Source of the DNA: Pontixanthobacter luteolus
GTDB taxonomy: Bacteria > Pseudomonadota > Alphaproteobacteria > Sphingomonadales > Sphingomonadaceae
Direction of reading: 5' to 3'
NCBI RefSeq assembly: GCF_009828095.1
Contig: NZ_WTYP01000002.1
Span: 749,001-813,000, forward strand
Length of the DNA stretch: 64,000 bases
The notes below the pieces were generated by a model that worked only from the letters and a program-made list of their open reading frames with translations, made no database searches and was not told the DNA's origin. A program made the translations under genes and the position numbers. This document shows, piece by piece, positions 1 through 8,113 of this stretch; the first letter of the stretch is position 1, and every line of letters starts with the position of its first letter.

Positions 1-861
1 ATCCTCGACCTTGGCTCGGGCAGCGGACAAGATGCCTACATCCTCGCGCAGATTGTCGGCGAACACGGCACGGTAACCGGCGTCGATACAACACCCGAGC
101 AACTGGCCGTGGCCAACGAACATCTCGAATGGCACCGGGCCCGGTTCGGGTACCAGAAATCCAACGTGATGTTCGTGGAAGGCGATATCGAGAAGCTCGA
201 CGAACTGGGCCTGCCGGAAAATCATTATGACGTGATCGTATCGAACTGCGTGATCAATCTGGTGGCTGACAAACAGGCTGTATTTTCCGCCGCCTACCGC
301 CTGCTGAAACCGGGCGGTGAGCTGTATTTTTCCGACGTGTATTCGGATCGCCGGGTGCCGGCTGACCTGCAGAACGATCCCGTGCTGCACGGCGAATGCC
401 TGTCCGGCGCGCTGTATTGGGGCGATTTCATCGACCACGCCAAGAAAGCCGGTTTCCTCGATCCGCGGCTGGTGTTCAGCAGGCCGCTGGCCATCGGGGA
501 TGCCGAAGTTGCGGCGAAACTGGACGGTATCGAATTCCATTCCGCGACCTTTCGGCTGTTCAAACTGCCTGAACTTGAAATGCAGTGCGAGGATTACGGC
601 CAGGCGGTAATCTACAAAGGCACGGTCAAGGGGCAGGAACGCATTTTCGAGCTGGACGATCATCACCATATCGAAGCCGGGCGGATTTTCCCGATCTGCG
701 GGAACAGCTGGAAAATGCTCGCCGATACGCGGTTTGCAGAACACTTCACCTTCATCGGCGATTTCAGCAAGCATTGCGGGGTGTTCCCCGATTGCGGGGT
801 CGCCATGCCGTTCACCGACGCTGGTGATGCCGGTTCTGCAGCCCCGGCAGCCTGCTGTTGA
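1..861 (+). CDS. arsM: Arsenite methyltransferase ArsM, 5' truncated by window edge
   Basis: SAM-dependent methylation of trivalent arsenic in the cytoplasm. The frame is open from the first base. The SAM-binding glycine loop (DLGSGSGQD) is at the very start, followed by GVD at the end of strand 2. Two cysteines expected in ArsM As(III) sites are visible: SNCVINL (codon at 247-249) and GECLSGALYW. The C-terminus ends in a Cys pair, common in this family. The N-terminal part, including the first conserved Cys, lies outside the window. The stop overlaps the TTG start of the next gene (TTGA), implying translational coupling. Two glycosyltransferases of arsenosugar-associated families follow on the other strand, so the product may feed arsenosugar synthesis rather than volatilisation (inference). 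Confidence 0.9.
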   Translation: MLDLGSGSGQDAYILAQIVGEHGTVTGVDTTPEQLAVANEHLEWHRARFGYQKSNVMFVEGDIEKLDELGLPENHYDVIVSNCVINLVADKQAVFSAAYRLLKPGGELYFSDVYSDRRVPADLQNDPVLHGECLSGALYWGDFIDHAKKAGFLDPRLVFSRPLAIGDAEVAAKLDGIEFHSATFRLFKLPELEMQCEDYGQAVIYKGTVKGQERIFELDDHHHIEAGRIFPICGNSWKMLADTRFAEHFTFIGDFSKHCGVFPDCGVAMPFTDAGDAGSAAPAACC

Positions 862-1889
862 AAATTTTCCTGACCGGAGCCGCCGGCCTGATCGGCGGCG
901 AAGTTGCTGCGCGCCTGTTGGCCCAAGGTCACAGCGTGACCGCAATGGTGCACAACAACCGCGATATTCGCGCCAATGATGGCAGCGAGGTTCAGCCTGA
1001 TGAGGTCGTCACAGGCGATGTGTCAAAGCCTCTGTTCGGCTGGGACAAGAGCGAGTGGGACCGGCTGACGGGCGGCCACGATCTGCTGATCCACTGCGCG
1101 GCCACGGTCAGGTTCGATCTGGATGAAGAAACATACCGTGCCGTGAACACCGGCGGCGCTGCCAATGCGCTGGAATTTGCCCGATCGGGCGAAATGCCGA
1201 TCCTGCACGTCAGCACAGCCTATGTCTGCGGCACGCGCGATGGCCGCATTCTGGAAGAAGACCGTGTGCCCGATCGCGGGTTCGCCAATGGATACGAGGC
1301 AAGCAAGGCCTCTGCCGAGAAACTGGTCCGCGCCAGCGGTGTGCCGTTCGCGATTGCCCGGCCCAGCATCGTAGTGGGTGAAAGCGGCACAGGACGCATT
1401 CGGCAATTCGACACCACCTATGCGGCCTTCAAACTGATCGCGGAAGGGCGCGTGCGTCACATGCCTGCACGCAGCGGCGCAACGCTCGATTTCGTGCCGC
1501 TCGATCATGTCGCGGCGGGCATAACCGCACTGGCCGGCAATATGCGCCGGGCGCAGGGCGGGGCCTATCACCTGGTGTCTGGCACGCCGATCCCGGTGCA
1601 GGCTTTTACCGACGGGATCGCGGCTTTCCCTCAGTTTCACCGGCCCCAATTGGTCGAACCGGACGATTTCGACCCGTCAGTTCTGCCGCCGCTCGAACGG
1701 CGCCTCTACAAGCGGGTGGCGGGTCTCTATGCCAGCTATTTTCAGCGCAATCCGCAATTCGATGACCGCGCCGCGCAGGAAATGACCGGTCTGGTTTGTC
1801 CTGCGACCGGGCCGGAATATCTGCACCAGCTGATTCAATATTGCGTGGATGTGGGGTTTCTTGCCGGGGCAGAAATCGCTGCCGAATAA
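858..1889 (+). CDS. Extended SDR / NAD-dependent epimerase-like protein coupled to arsM
   Basis: Rossmann-fold oxidoreductase of the extended short-chain dehydrogenase group, 343 residues. The N-terminus carries the nucleotide-binding loop TGAAGLIG (residues 6-13). An active-site-like YEASK follows near residue 146, and the LDFVPLDHVA segment near 210 resembles NAD_binding_4/male-sterility-type reductases. The substrate is unknown; options are a nucleotide sugar, a thioester or an arsenical intermediate. The start is TTG, overlapping the arsM stop by four bases, so the two proteins are probably made together. No ATG lies near the N-terminus that would preserve the glycine loop. It converges on the glycosyltransferase gene with only 3 bp between the stops. 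The SDR fold is certain; the pathway role is inferred from position alone. Confidence 0.8.
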   Translation: MKIFLTGAAGLIGGEVAARLLAQGHSVTAMVHNNRDIRANDGSEVQPDEVVTGDVSKPLFGWDKSEWDRLTGGHDLLIHCAATVRFDLDEETYRAVNTGGAANALEFARSGEMPILHVSTAYVCGTRDGRILEEDRVPDRGFANGYEASKASAEKLVRASGVPFAIARPSIVVGESGTGRIRQFDTTYAAFKLIAEGRVRHMPARSGATLDFVPLDHVAAGITALAGNMRRAQGGAYHLVSGTPIPVQAFTDGIAAFPQFHRPQLVEPDDFDPSVLPPLERRLYKRVAGLYASYFQRNPQFDDRAAQEMTGLVCPATGPEYLHQLIQYCVDVGFLAGAEIAAE

Positions 1890-1892
1890 CAC

Positions 1893-2630
1893 CTAGCGGA
1901 TATCGGGGTAATCTTTCGCCATGCGCGAGCGTGCACCAACGGCCCACAGGATGCCGACCTTGAAATAGATCCAGTTGGCTTTGAGCGGGCCCCATGCCGC
2001 GATCCGCCGGTCAGATGTCTGGACCCAGCGTCGCACCATCCTGATCTTCCCGAGGCGGGCGAATTTCACGCACAAATCCGCCTCTTCCATCACTGCATCG
2101 CTGGGGGTGCAGCCACCGATTTCCAGAAACTGACGGCGGCGAAAAAACATTGCGTGATCCCCGAACAGCAGCCGGACACCGCGGATAAACAGGTGCGGCC
2201 GGGTGATCAGCGGCGCGTACCATGTCTTGATCCAGTTGTGGAACGTGGTGACCCAGCGGGTCTTGTCAGGCCCCTTGATTAGCGGGGTAAAGCTGGCGAG
2301 AGCGATCCTGCGATCGGCCATGGTGTCGCGGATCACCTGCACCATGTCGCCAGGTGGGGCGGTGTCGGCGTGCAGGATGCAGACAAGTTCTGCCTGCACC
2401 GCGGCAACCCCTGCATTTATCTGGACCGCCCGCCCGGTCGCGGTTTCCAGCACACGAAAACCCGCCTCGCGGATCAGGTCGCAGCTGGCATCGGTGCTGC
2501 CGCCATCGACAAACAGAACTTCCGCAGGCGCGGGGTTCAGGCCGCGCAGAACATCGAACATGTCCGGGAGGGCCTGCTGCTCGTTCAGCACTGGAAGCAC
2601 GATGCCAACTTGCTGGTCTGCTGCTATCAC
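1893..2630 (-). CDS. TIGR04283-type glycosyltransferase (arsenosugar-associated GT2)
   Basis: Family 2 glycosyltransferase of 245 residues. It begins with the GT2 strand IVLPVLNEQQALP and has VDGGSTD near residue 40, GRAVQINAG near 66 and the metal-binding LHADT near 86. These match the family named arsenosugar biosynthesis glycosyltransferase because of its genomic association with ArsM and ArsS. The C-terminal region has a hydrophobic, basic stretch (WIYFKVGILWAV), so membrane-associated action is possible. The start is GTG, overlapping the stop of the upstream gene (GTGA), so the two glycosyltransferases form a coupled pair. Family assignment is firm; the actual acceptor is unproven. No ArsS radical-SAM gene is visible here, but the window starts inside the cluster. 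Confidence 0.85.
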   Translation of the reverse strand: MIAADQQVGIVLPVLNEQQALPDMFDVLRGLNPAPAEVLFVDGGSTDASCDLIREAGFRVLETATGRAVQINAGVAAVQAELVCILHADTAPPGDMVQVIRDTMADRRIALASFTPLIKGPDKTRWVTTFHNWIKTWYAPLITRPHLFIRGVRLLFGDHAMFFRRRQFLEIGGCTPSDAVMEEADLCVKFARLGKIRMVRRWVQTSDRRIAAWGPLKANWIYFKVGILWAVGARSRMAKDYPDIR

Positions 2631-3217
2631 GGCAGGAAATCCGGCCAGTTTTCAAGATCGGCTGCAGTATCGATGTCGCTCAGCTCGGGCAGAACGGCGG
2701 GCCTGATCCCCTGCTTTACAAAGCGGCTGACCGTATCGGCAAAGACACTTTGCGTGCTCCAAGCCATGTCGGTGAAGGCGAACTCTGCAGGTTCATTGTA
2801 GCCGAGCAGGTAATATCCGCCGTCGCTGGCCGGGCCGATTACCATGTCTTCGCTTTGCAAGGTGTCGCGGGCGGCCTGCAACACGGCGGGGGTGAGGCCG
2901 GGGCAGTCGCTGCCAATCAGGATCGCAGGCGCGGGCACGCGGGCCAATTTGTCGGTCAGGTCACCGCCCCCTTGATCGACCACGCGCAAATCTTCGCCCA
3001 GGCCGCGCTTGAACTGATCGATCGGAGCGCCGGTGACGCGCAGTTCGAACGGAACGCCGCTCGCCCTTGCGACTTCCACTGTATGCGCCAGCAGTTTGGT
3101 ATAGATTGCCGCAGCACCAGCCGCTCCGAACCCGGGGATCAGGCGGGTTTTGGCCTTGCCCGGTTCAGGCCAGCGGCAGAAAATTCGGATTAGCGGCATC
3201 GCTTCGGGGTTAAGCAT
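2627..3217 (-). CDS. TIGR04282-type glycosyltransferase, DUF2064 (arsenosugar-associated)
   Basis: Nucleotidyl/glycosyltransferase-like protein of the DUF2064 family, 196 residues. Visible hallmarks are PGKAKTRLIP near residue 18, the metal-site segment GSDCPGL near 100, GPASDGGYYLLG near 126 and the C-terminal LSDIDTAADL. The family usually sits beside TIGR04283 glycosyltransferases and arsenosugar genes, as here. The last bases overlap the GTG of the downstream glycosyltransferase, so both are one transcription unit. Translation may start at the assigned ATG or at a second ATG six codons later. The enzymatic activity of the family is poorly characterised; the arsenosugar role comes from family naming and neighbourhood. 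Confidence 0.85.
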   Translation of the reverse strand: MLNPEAMPLIRIFCRWPEPGKAKTRLIPGFGAAGAAAIYTKLLAHTVEVARASGVPFELRVTGAPIDQFKRGLGEDLRVVDQGGGDLTDKLARVPAPAILIGSDCPGLTPAVLQAARDTLQSEDMVIGPASDGGYYLLGYNEPAEFAFTDMAWSTQSVFADTVSRFVKQGIRPAVLPELSDIDTAADLENWPDFLP

Positions 3218-3270
3218 GACCCATTCTCTAACTGCTCGACTGCGGGCGCGCCATAAGGCAATGTGGGACC

Positions 3271-4059
3271 ATGAAATCTGGTAAGCTAGCGATGATGGTT
3301 GCTGCAGGCGCAGTAGTTGGCGGAATTTTGCTGGCAGAGCGCAAGCGTCCGCTACGGCATCAGGACAAGCCGGCTATTCCGCGGAACCTGCGCAACGCAG
3401 CGCTGGGTGCCGGGTGCGCGGTATTCGTGGCTGCAGTTGAGGAACCGCTAACCCAAGCCATCGCGCGCGGCAATCTGGCCGGGAAGCGCGGTTTCGCGCA
3501 GAAACTGCCGCGCCCCTTGCGCCTTATCGGCGGGATCGCGGCGATGGATTACGGATTTTACTGGTGGCACGTTGCCACCCACAAGGTTCCGTTCCTGTGG
3601 CGCTTTCACAGGGTGCATCATATCGATCCGGACATGGACGCGAGCACGGCGGTCCGCTTTCACCCGCTTGATATGCTGGTTTCGCTTCCGTGGCGGCTGG
3701 TTCAGGTGCGGCTATCGGGCGCGAGCCCCAAATCGCTGCGCTGGTGGCGCAATTTCTTCAACTTTTCGATCCTGTTCCATCATTCGAACATGAAGCTGCC
3801 CGGCCGCACGGACGAGACGCTGGCAAAGGTGCTGACCACACCGGAAATGCACGGCATCCACCACTCCAGCATCAAGGCAGAGCGGGACAGCAATTATACC
3901 AGCGGGCTCAGTTTCTGGGACAGGCTGCACGGGACCTATCGCAGCTCGCCGCCGCAGGACGAGATCGATATCGGTGTGTACGAACAGTTTTCAGGTAACG
4001 ATGTCCCGATTGATCAGTCGCTTGGGGCACCGTTTCGCGAGGTGCCGCGCCAGCGCTGA
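3271..4059 (+). CDS. Sterol desaturase / fatty acid hydroxylase family protein
   Basis: Membrane di-iron oxygenase of the fatty acid hydroxylase superfamily, 262 residues. The His clusters are present: HVATH (HxxxH) near residue 108, HRVHH (HxxHH) near 118 and HGIHHS near 197. These bind the two irons. An N-terminal hydrophobic segment (MMVAAGAVVGGILLA) precedes a helix around the AMDYGFYWW region. Possible substrates in sphingomonads are carotenoids, sphingolipid or hopanoid chains, and sterols; the sequence does not decide. It lies alone on its strand, convergent with the next gene (3 bp gap), which is also a lipid-type hydroxylase. Confidence 0.85.
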   Translation: MKSGKLAMMVAAGAVVGGILLAERKRPLRHQDKPAIPRNLRNAALGAGCAVFVAAVEEPLTQAIARGNLAGKRGFAQKLPRPLRLIGGIAAMDYGFYWWHVATHKVPFLWRFHRVHHIDPDMDASTAVRFHPLDMLVSLPWRLVQVRLSGASPKSLRWWRNFFNFSILFHHSNMKLPGRTDETLAKVLTTPEMHGIHHSSIKAERDSNYTSGLSFWDRLHGTYRSSPPQDEIDIGVYEQFSGNDVPIDQSLGAPFREVPRQR

Positions 4060-4062
4060 TCT

Positions 4063-4827
4063 CTAAGCGCCAACCGCATTCTTCACATCGCCGACAAAGC
4101 TGGAGCGTCTGATCGCGTGGTATAGCATCCGGGTTGCAATTCTGCCGGGCAGCTTCATGTCCCGCTGGACCTGCAACAGCAACATGACGCGGGGTTCATC
4201 CGACATGTTCCAAACCTCATGCGGATAGGTTTCATCGAACACAAACCATTCGCCTTCGCGCCATTGATGCGTTGTGCCATCGACAGCGATTTCGCAACGT
4301 TTCCCATCTTTCGGCAACATCAGGGGCAAGTGGCAATTGAGCCATGATTTGGTCAATCCACGGTGCCGGGGAACATGCGTCCCCGGTTCCATGATCGATA
4401 GGAATGCGACAACGACGCCGGGGATCCGGCTGATCGCGTCGGCAATCAGCGGGCAGCGCGCCTGATTGTCTGCCGCGTGATACCCGTATCCCTGAAAAAA
4501 GAAGCTCTTCCATGCTGGCGAGGACGCAATGCGCCTATGGTCTGGCGAAATCTTGCCGAGCGGGGGGATTATCTCTCTTTCACGCATCAGCGGGATGATC
4601 TCGTCCCGCATCGCGCTCCATTCCCTGGCAACTTCGTTTAATCCGGGGATCAGCCGGGCGTCGATCACCGGGGTGTCGCCAATCAAGGATTGTCCCGCCA
4701 GAAACCGGTTCACCGGATCGCGAAGCCGTTTTCCGATCCTGACCAGCGGCTTTTGCCTAGGGCGAACGTAATGCTCCGCATGTTGCGGATCGGGCGCGAC
4801 CCCCCTCTGGCGAGGCGGCTGGTACAT
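4063..4827 (-). CDS. Aspartyl/asparaginyl beta-hydroxylase domain protein (LpxO-like)
   Basis: Fe(II)/2-oxoglutarate-dependent oxygenase of the Asp/Asn beta-hydroxylase (PF05118) family, 254 residues. The core is visible in the second half: HVPRHRGLTKSWLNCHLPL near residue 151, then FDETYPHEVWN with the second iron His near 200, then an Arg (EPRVMLLLQV) expected to hold 2-oxoglutarate. Bacterial members include LpxO, which hydroxylates lipid A acyl chains. Sphingomonads mostly lack classical lipid A, so a sphingolipid or peptide substrate is equally possible. There is no signal peptide. The start ATG gives a basic N-terminal extension of about 60 residues before the domain. Confidence 0.8.
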   Translation of the reverse strand: MYQPPRQRGVAPDPQHAEHYVRPRQKPLVRIGKRLRDPVNRFLAGQSLIGDTPVIDARLIPGLNEVAREWSAMRDEIIPLMREREIIPPLGKISPDHRRIASSPAWKSFFFQGYGYHAADNQARCPLIADAISRIPGVVVAFLSIMEPGTHVPRHRGLTKSWLNCHLPLMLPKDGKRCEIAVDGTTHQWREGEWFVFDETYPHEVWNMSDEPRVMLLLQVQRDMKLPGRIATRMLYHAIRRSSFVGDVKNAVGA

Positions 4828-4890
4828 GCCGCAATGCTATCAGGCTTGCAGGCGCCAGCCTTGGAAAAACGCGACGCCGCCAGCGATTGC

Positions 4891-7431
4891 CTAAGCGAGC
4901 GCGTTGGCAGCTGCGACTGCGATTTGTTCGAGTGTGTAGGGTTTGACTACCAGCGGTATCGCCGAAAATTCCGGCGGTACGACATCGTCGCCGCCATAAC
5001 CCGAAGCGAAAAAGAATGGCACATTCGTTTTCGTGAGCTGTTCGGCAATCGGCAGGCTGGTTTCCTGCCCAAGGTTGAAGTCAAGCATGGCCACATCGAT
5101 TTTCTCGGATCGCATCATTTCGGCGGCCCGGTCAATGCTCGCTGCCAGCAGTACATTGTCTGCCCCCAGCTCGCGCAATTTGTCTTCCGCATCGAGTGCG
5201 ATGATCATGCTATCTTCGACCAGCAGGACAGTCTTGCCCTTGAGCACATCTGCCGAGCCTGATGCGGGAGATTGCGGCATTGCAGCGCTGGCAACCGGTT
5301 CCTGCGCGACAATATGCCTTTCGGGAATGCAGAATTGTGCCTGCAAGCCGGAGGGCTTGTAATTGACATCGGCCTCTCCGCCCAGCTCGTGCGGGATGGA
5401 GCTTGATATTACGGTCGTTCCGAACCCCTTGCGCGATGGAGGTTCGACCATCGGGCCGCCGGCTTCCTTCCATGTGAAGTGCAAATGCCCGTCAGTGTCC
5501 ACCGACCAATCGATATTGACCGATCCGCTGTCGCTCAGTGCGCCGTACTTGGCCGCATTGGTGGCCATTTCATGGATAACCAGCGCAACGATAGGCACGG
5601 CCTGTGGCTTGATCGAAACTGCCGGGCCCGACAGACGAACGCGGTCGCTACCCTTGGATAGATAGGCCGAAAATTCGACTTTCAGAATCTCTTTGAAGCT
5701 TGCGGGGACCCAGTTTTCTGCAGTCAGCAGGTCGTGCGCGTTGGCCAAAGCCTTGACCCTGCTTTCCAGTGTATCGACCACTTCGTCGATGGTCCCGCCT
5801 TCGCGCTTCGTTTGCGCCATAAGTGCCCGGATGAGCGCAAGGATATTGCGGACCCGGTGATTGAGTTCCGCGATCAGCAATTGCTGTTGCTCGGCCGCAC
5901 GCTTGCGGTCTTCGTTCGCTTCTTCACTAAGATGCAGAACCACTTCGAGCAGCGTTGTACGCAGCGATTCAGCTGTGCGGACGTCAGATGGAGAGAACGG
6001 TTCCGAGGTTCCGCGGACCAGTTCGGACCATTCCTCGAAGCTCTTGCGCGGGGTCAGGCGAGGGCCGTCCTCGCCTTGTTCGACAGATTTGGCCTGATCG
6101 CCGGCCCAGCGCACGGAACGTAGTTTTTCCTCGCGGAACAGGATCAGATAATCGCGTGGGCGTCGTGAAATGGGGATCGACAGCATCCCGCCGAGTGGCG
6201 AGTTGGAACTGGCGAGCTCGGGCAAGAATTCGGCAATCCGGCTGGTGTGCTGGATCGTCTGGGCATCGCGGCGGTTCAGCGCATCGACCAGTTTCATGAA
6301 CTGCGCCTTGGTCGGGGCCAGCCCGCTAAGCGCGGTCGTGCCTTCAACATGGACGCCTACGCCATCGCATTCGATAGCCCGGGGCAACAGTTCGCTCAGC
6401 CAGTCGGCATCTGCGAGCCGATCCTTGTCCTGCGCTGCTGCACTCATCAGCCGGTTCGACACATGGCGCGCCCTGCGTTCACTTTCCGAGATCTGCTCGC
6501 GAAGCTTGCTTTCGATCTGAAGCGAGAAAATCTGCCCGAACAGTTCTGCCGCGCTGCGTTCGGCAAAGCTGGGAAGCCTCGGGCTGTCATGGTGGCACAC
6601 GATCATGCCCCATAATTTGCCATCGACCACGATTGAGACAGACAGCGACGCACCAACCCCCATGTTGCGCAAATATTCAAGGTGGATCGGCGACACTGCC
6701 CTGAACAAAGCGAGCGACAGGTCGAGCGGTTTTCCTTCGCCCGCGGGTTCGATAGGCACAGCTTCGCCCTGCACATCGGCGATGATCCGAAAGGTGTTTC
6801 GCAGATAGAGAGCGCGTGCCTGCTGCGGAATGTCGGTGGCGGGAAAATTGAGCCCGATATAACTATCGATGTCCGGTGCAAGCGATTGCGAGACCACTTC
6901 GCCGCTGCCGTCTTCTGCGAAGCGGTACATCATTACACGGTCGTAACTCATCAGCGAACGAAATTGGCGCGCGCCCTCTTTCAGCAGTGCCGAAACATCC
7001 TTGCAACTGCCGAGCCGGGTGAGCGAACTGCGCACCAGAGATGACACTTCGACCTGATCACCCTGCGCCGGTTCGCACTCCACGATCACTGCGTTGTCGG
7101 AAAAATGCACGGCGATGTCGTAGGGTTTGCCCCCGTCCACCAGCGGCACGTCGAACATCCGTTCAACCGCGTCTTTTGAACGGAGCAGAGCAATGCGCGA
7201 ACGAATTTTGTCGATTGCCGATTTCTGGAGGAGACCGCTCAGCGGTTTTCCTGGCAGGTCAGCGGCTGCGACCCCAAGATGATCCAGCGTATTGGCTGCG
7301 CGCTGGACAATCCAGTCTGCGCTGGTGGCGATCAGGAATCCGATTGGCTGAATGCCGCCCGGGGTGTGGATCGGTTCACGATCGCAATTTGTAAGTCCGA
7401 TCTTCTCGTCGGCGGGTAAAAGATTATTCAT
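4891..7431 (-). CDS. bphP: Bacteriophytochrome hybrid HWE histidine kinase with C-terminal receiver
   Basis: Red/far-red photoreceptor kinase of 846 residues. The order is PAS, GAF and PHY sensor, HWE/HisKA_2 kinase, then receiver. Cys16 in the TNCDREPIH motif is the expected biliverdin attachment residue. FPATDIP (196-202) is the chromophore-pocket Asp motif (usually PASDIP), H250 lies in HLEYLRNMGV, and PRKSFEEW (461-468) is the PHY tongue. The phosphoacceptor is H525 in ELNHRVRN, with WKE at 654-656. The receiver (about 731-846) has D784 as acceptor and K830. The usual PHG after the Cys motif reads PIG here. The start overlaps the heme oxygenase stop (ATGA), so sensor and chromophore synthesis are coupled. 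No output partner is adjacent; the fused receiver may act as a phosphate sink or relay. Confidence 0.93.
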   Translation of the reverse strand: MNNLLPADEKIGLTNCDREPIHTPGGIQPIGFLIATSADWIVQRAANTLDHLGVAAADLPGKPLSGLLQKSAIDKIRSRIALLRSKDAVERMFDVPLVDGGKPYDIAVHFSDNAVIVECEPAQGDQVEVSSLVRSSLTRLGSCKDVSALLKEGARQFRSLMSYDRVMMYRFAEDGSGEVVSQSLAPDIDSYIGLNFPATDIPQQARALYLRNTFRIIADVQGEAVPIEPAGEGKPLDLSLALFRAVSPIHLEYLRNMGVGASLSVSIVVDGKLWGMIVCHHDSPRLPSFAERSAAELFGQIFSLQIESKLREQISESERRARHVSNRLMSAAAQDKDRLADADWLSELLPRAIECDGVGVHVEGTTALSGLAPTKAQFMKLVDALNRRDAQTIQHTSRIAEFLPELASSNSPLGGMLSIPISRRPRDYLILFREEKLRSVRWAGDQAKSVEQGEDGPRLTPRKSFEEWSELVRGTSEPFSPSDVRTAESLRTTLLEVVLHLSEEANEDRKRAAEQQQLLIAELNHRVRNILALIRALMAQTKREGGTIDEVVDTLESRVKALANAHDLLTAENWVPASFKEILKVEFSAYLSKGSDRVRLSGPAVSIKPQAVPIVALVIHEMATNAAKYGALSDSGSVNIDWSVDTDGHLHFTWKEAGGPMVEPPSRKGFGTTVISSSIPHELGGEADVNYKPSGLQAQFCIPERHIVAQEPVASAAMPQSPASGSADVLKGKTVLLVEDSMIIALDAEDKLRELGADNVLLAASIDRAAEMMRSEKIDVAMLDFNLGQETSLPIAEQLTKTNVPFFFASGYGGDDVVPPEFSAIPLVVKPYTLEQIAVAAANALA

Positions 7432-8021
7432 TCAGAAGATTCCGACTTGTGAGCAAGAGTTTGAAATGTCCGGAAAGCAGACTTGGCGCCCGTCAGCGCC
7501 CGGTCCAGCCATGCGGTTGGATGCTGCTGTGCCTGTTCGTCCAGCGCATCGCAAAAAGCGCGCCAGTTTCTGCCTGTTTCCGGAGTTGACGCAAGATAGG
7601 AACGCGGCGAGCCTGTGGGTATGCGCTGACAAAGTATCTGGCCGCCCAAGCGTGACCCTTCCAGCACATATTGGACCCCCCATGCGGCGGCATCATCATA
7701 CTGTCTATCAGCGCTGCAAGGCGAGACATGGATTTCGCCTGACAAGGTTAGTAGATCGTCTGCGGCCATCGGCAGGCGCGGCTTCCACTCGCTCCATCCG
7801 GCATGTTGAAGCCCTGGTTCCAGCTCGGCCAGGGCGGCGCGGTGGACCGTCAGGAAGGCTGTGTAATCGGCGGGGTTGGCCAGATCGAACTTCTCAAATG
7901 CCAGTTCGGTCAGTTCATGTTCGGCCGAAGTTGCTTCGCGCAAGGCAAAGCGGGCCGACCGAGATTTCTCTCCGTCAACCTTTGGTCCACCATCAACCTC
8001 AGCTAGCAACCCGATACGCAC
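7428..8021 (-). CDS. bphO: Biliverdin-producing heme oxygenase
   Basis: Opens heme to biliverdin IXa, the bacteriophytochrome chromophore, with release of CO and iron. It has 197 residues, the usual size for bacterial heme oxygenases. The N-terminal ATSAEHE places the proximal heme ligand at H35. A glycine-bearing distal helix segment (VLEGSRLGGQIL) is near residue 115. The start is GTG, preceded by a GAGG ribosome site, and no in-frame ATG keeps the His motif. It lies upstream of and overlaps bphP by four bases, the standard bphO-bphP operon order. Confidence 0.9.
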   Translation of the reverse strand: MRIGLLAEVDGGPKVDGEKSRSARFALREATSAEHELTELAFEKFDLANPADYTAFLTVHRAALAELEPGLQHAGWSEWKPRLPMAADDLLTLSGEIHVSPCSADRQYDDAAAWGVQYVLEGSRLGGQILCQRIPTGSPRSYLASTPETGRNWRAFCDALDEQAQQHPTAWLDRALTGAKSAFRTFQTLAHKSESSE

Positions 8022-8113
8022 AAATCCTCGACCCTGTCAGAACACTACGCTCCAGATCAGCATTAGTGCCTGAAATATTGCTGTTTAATGGACGCGGGCT
8101 GATGGATTCAGGT

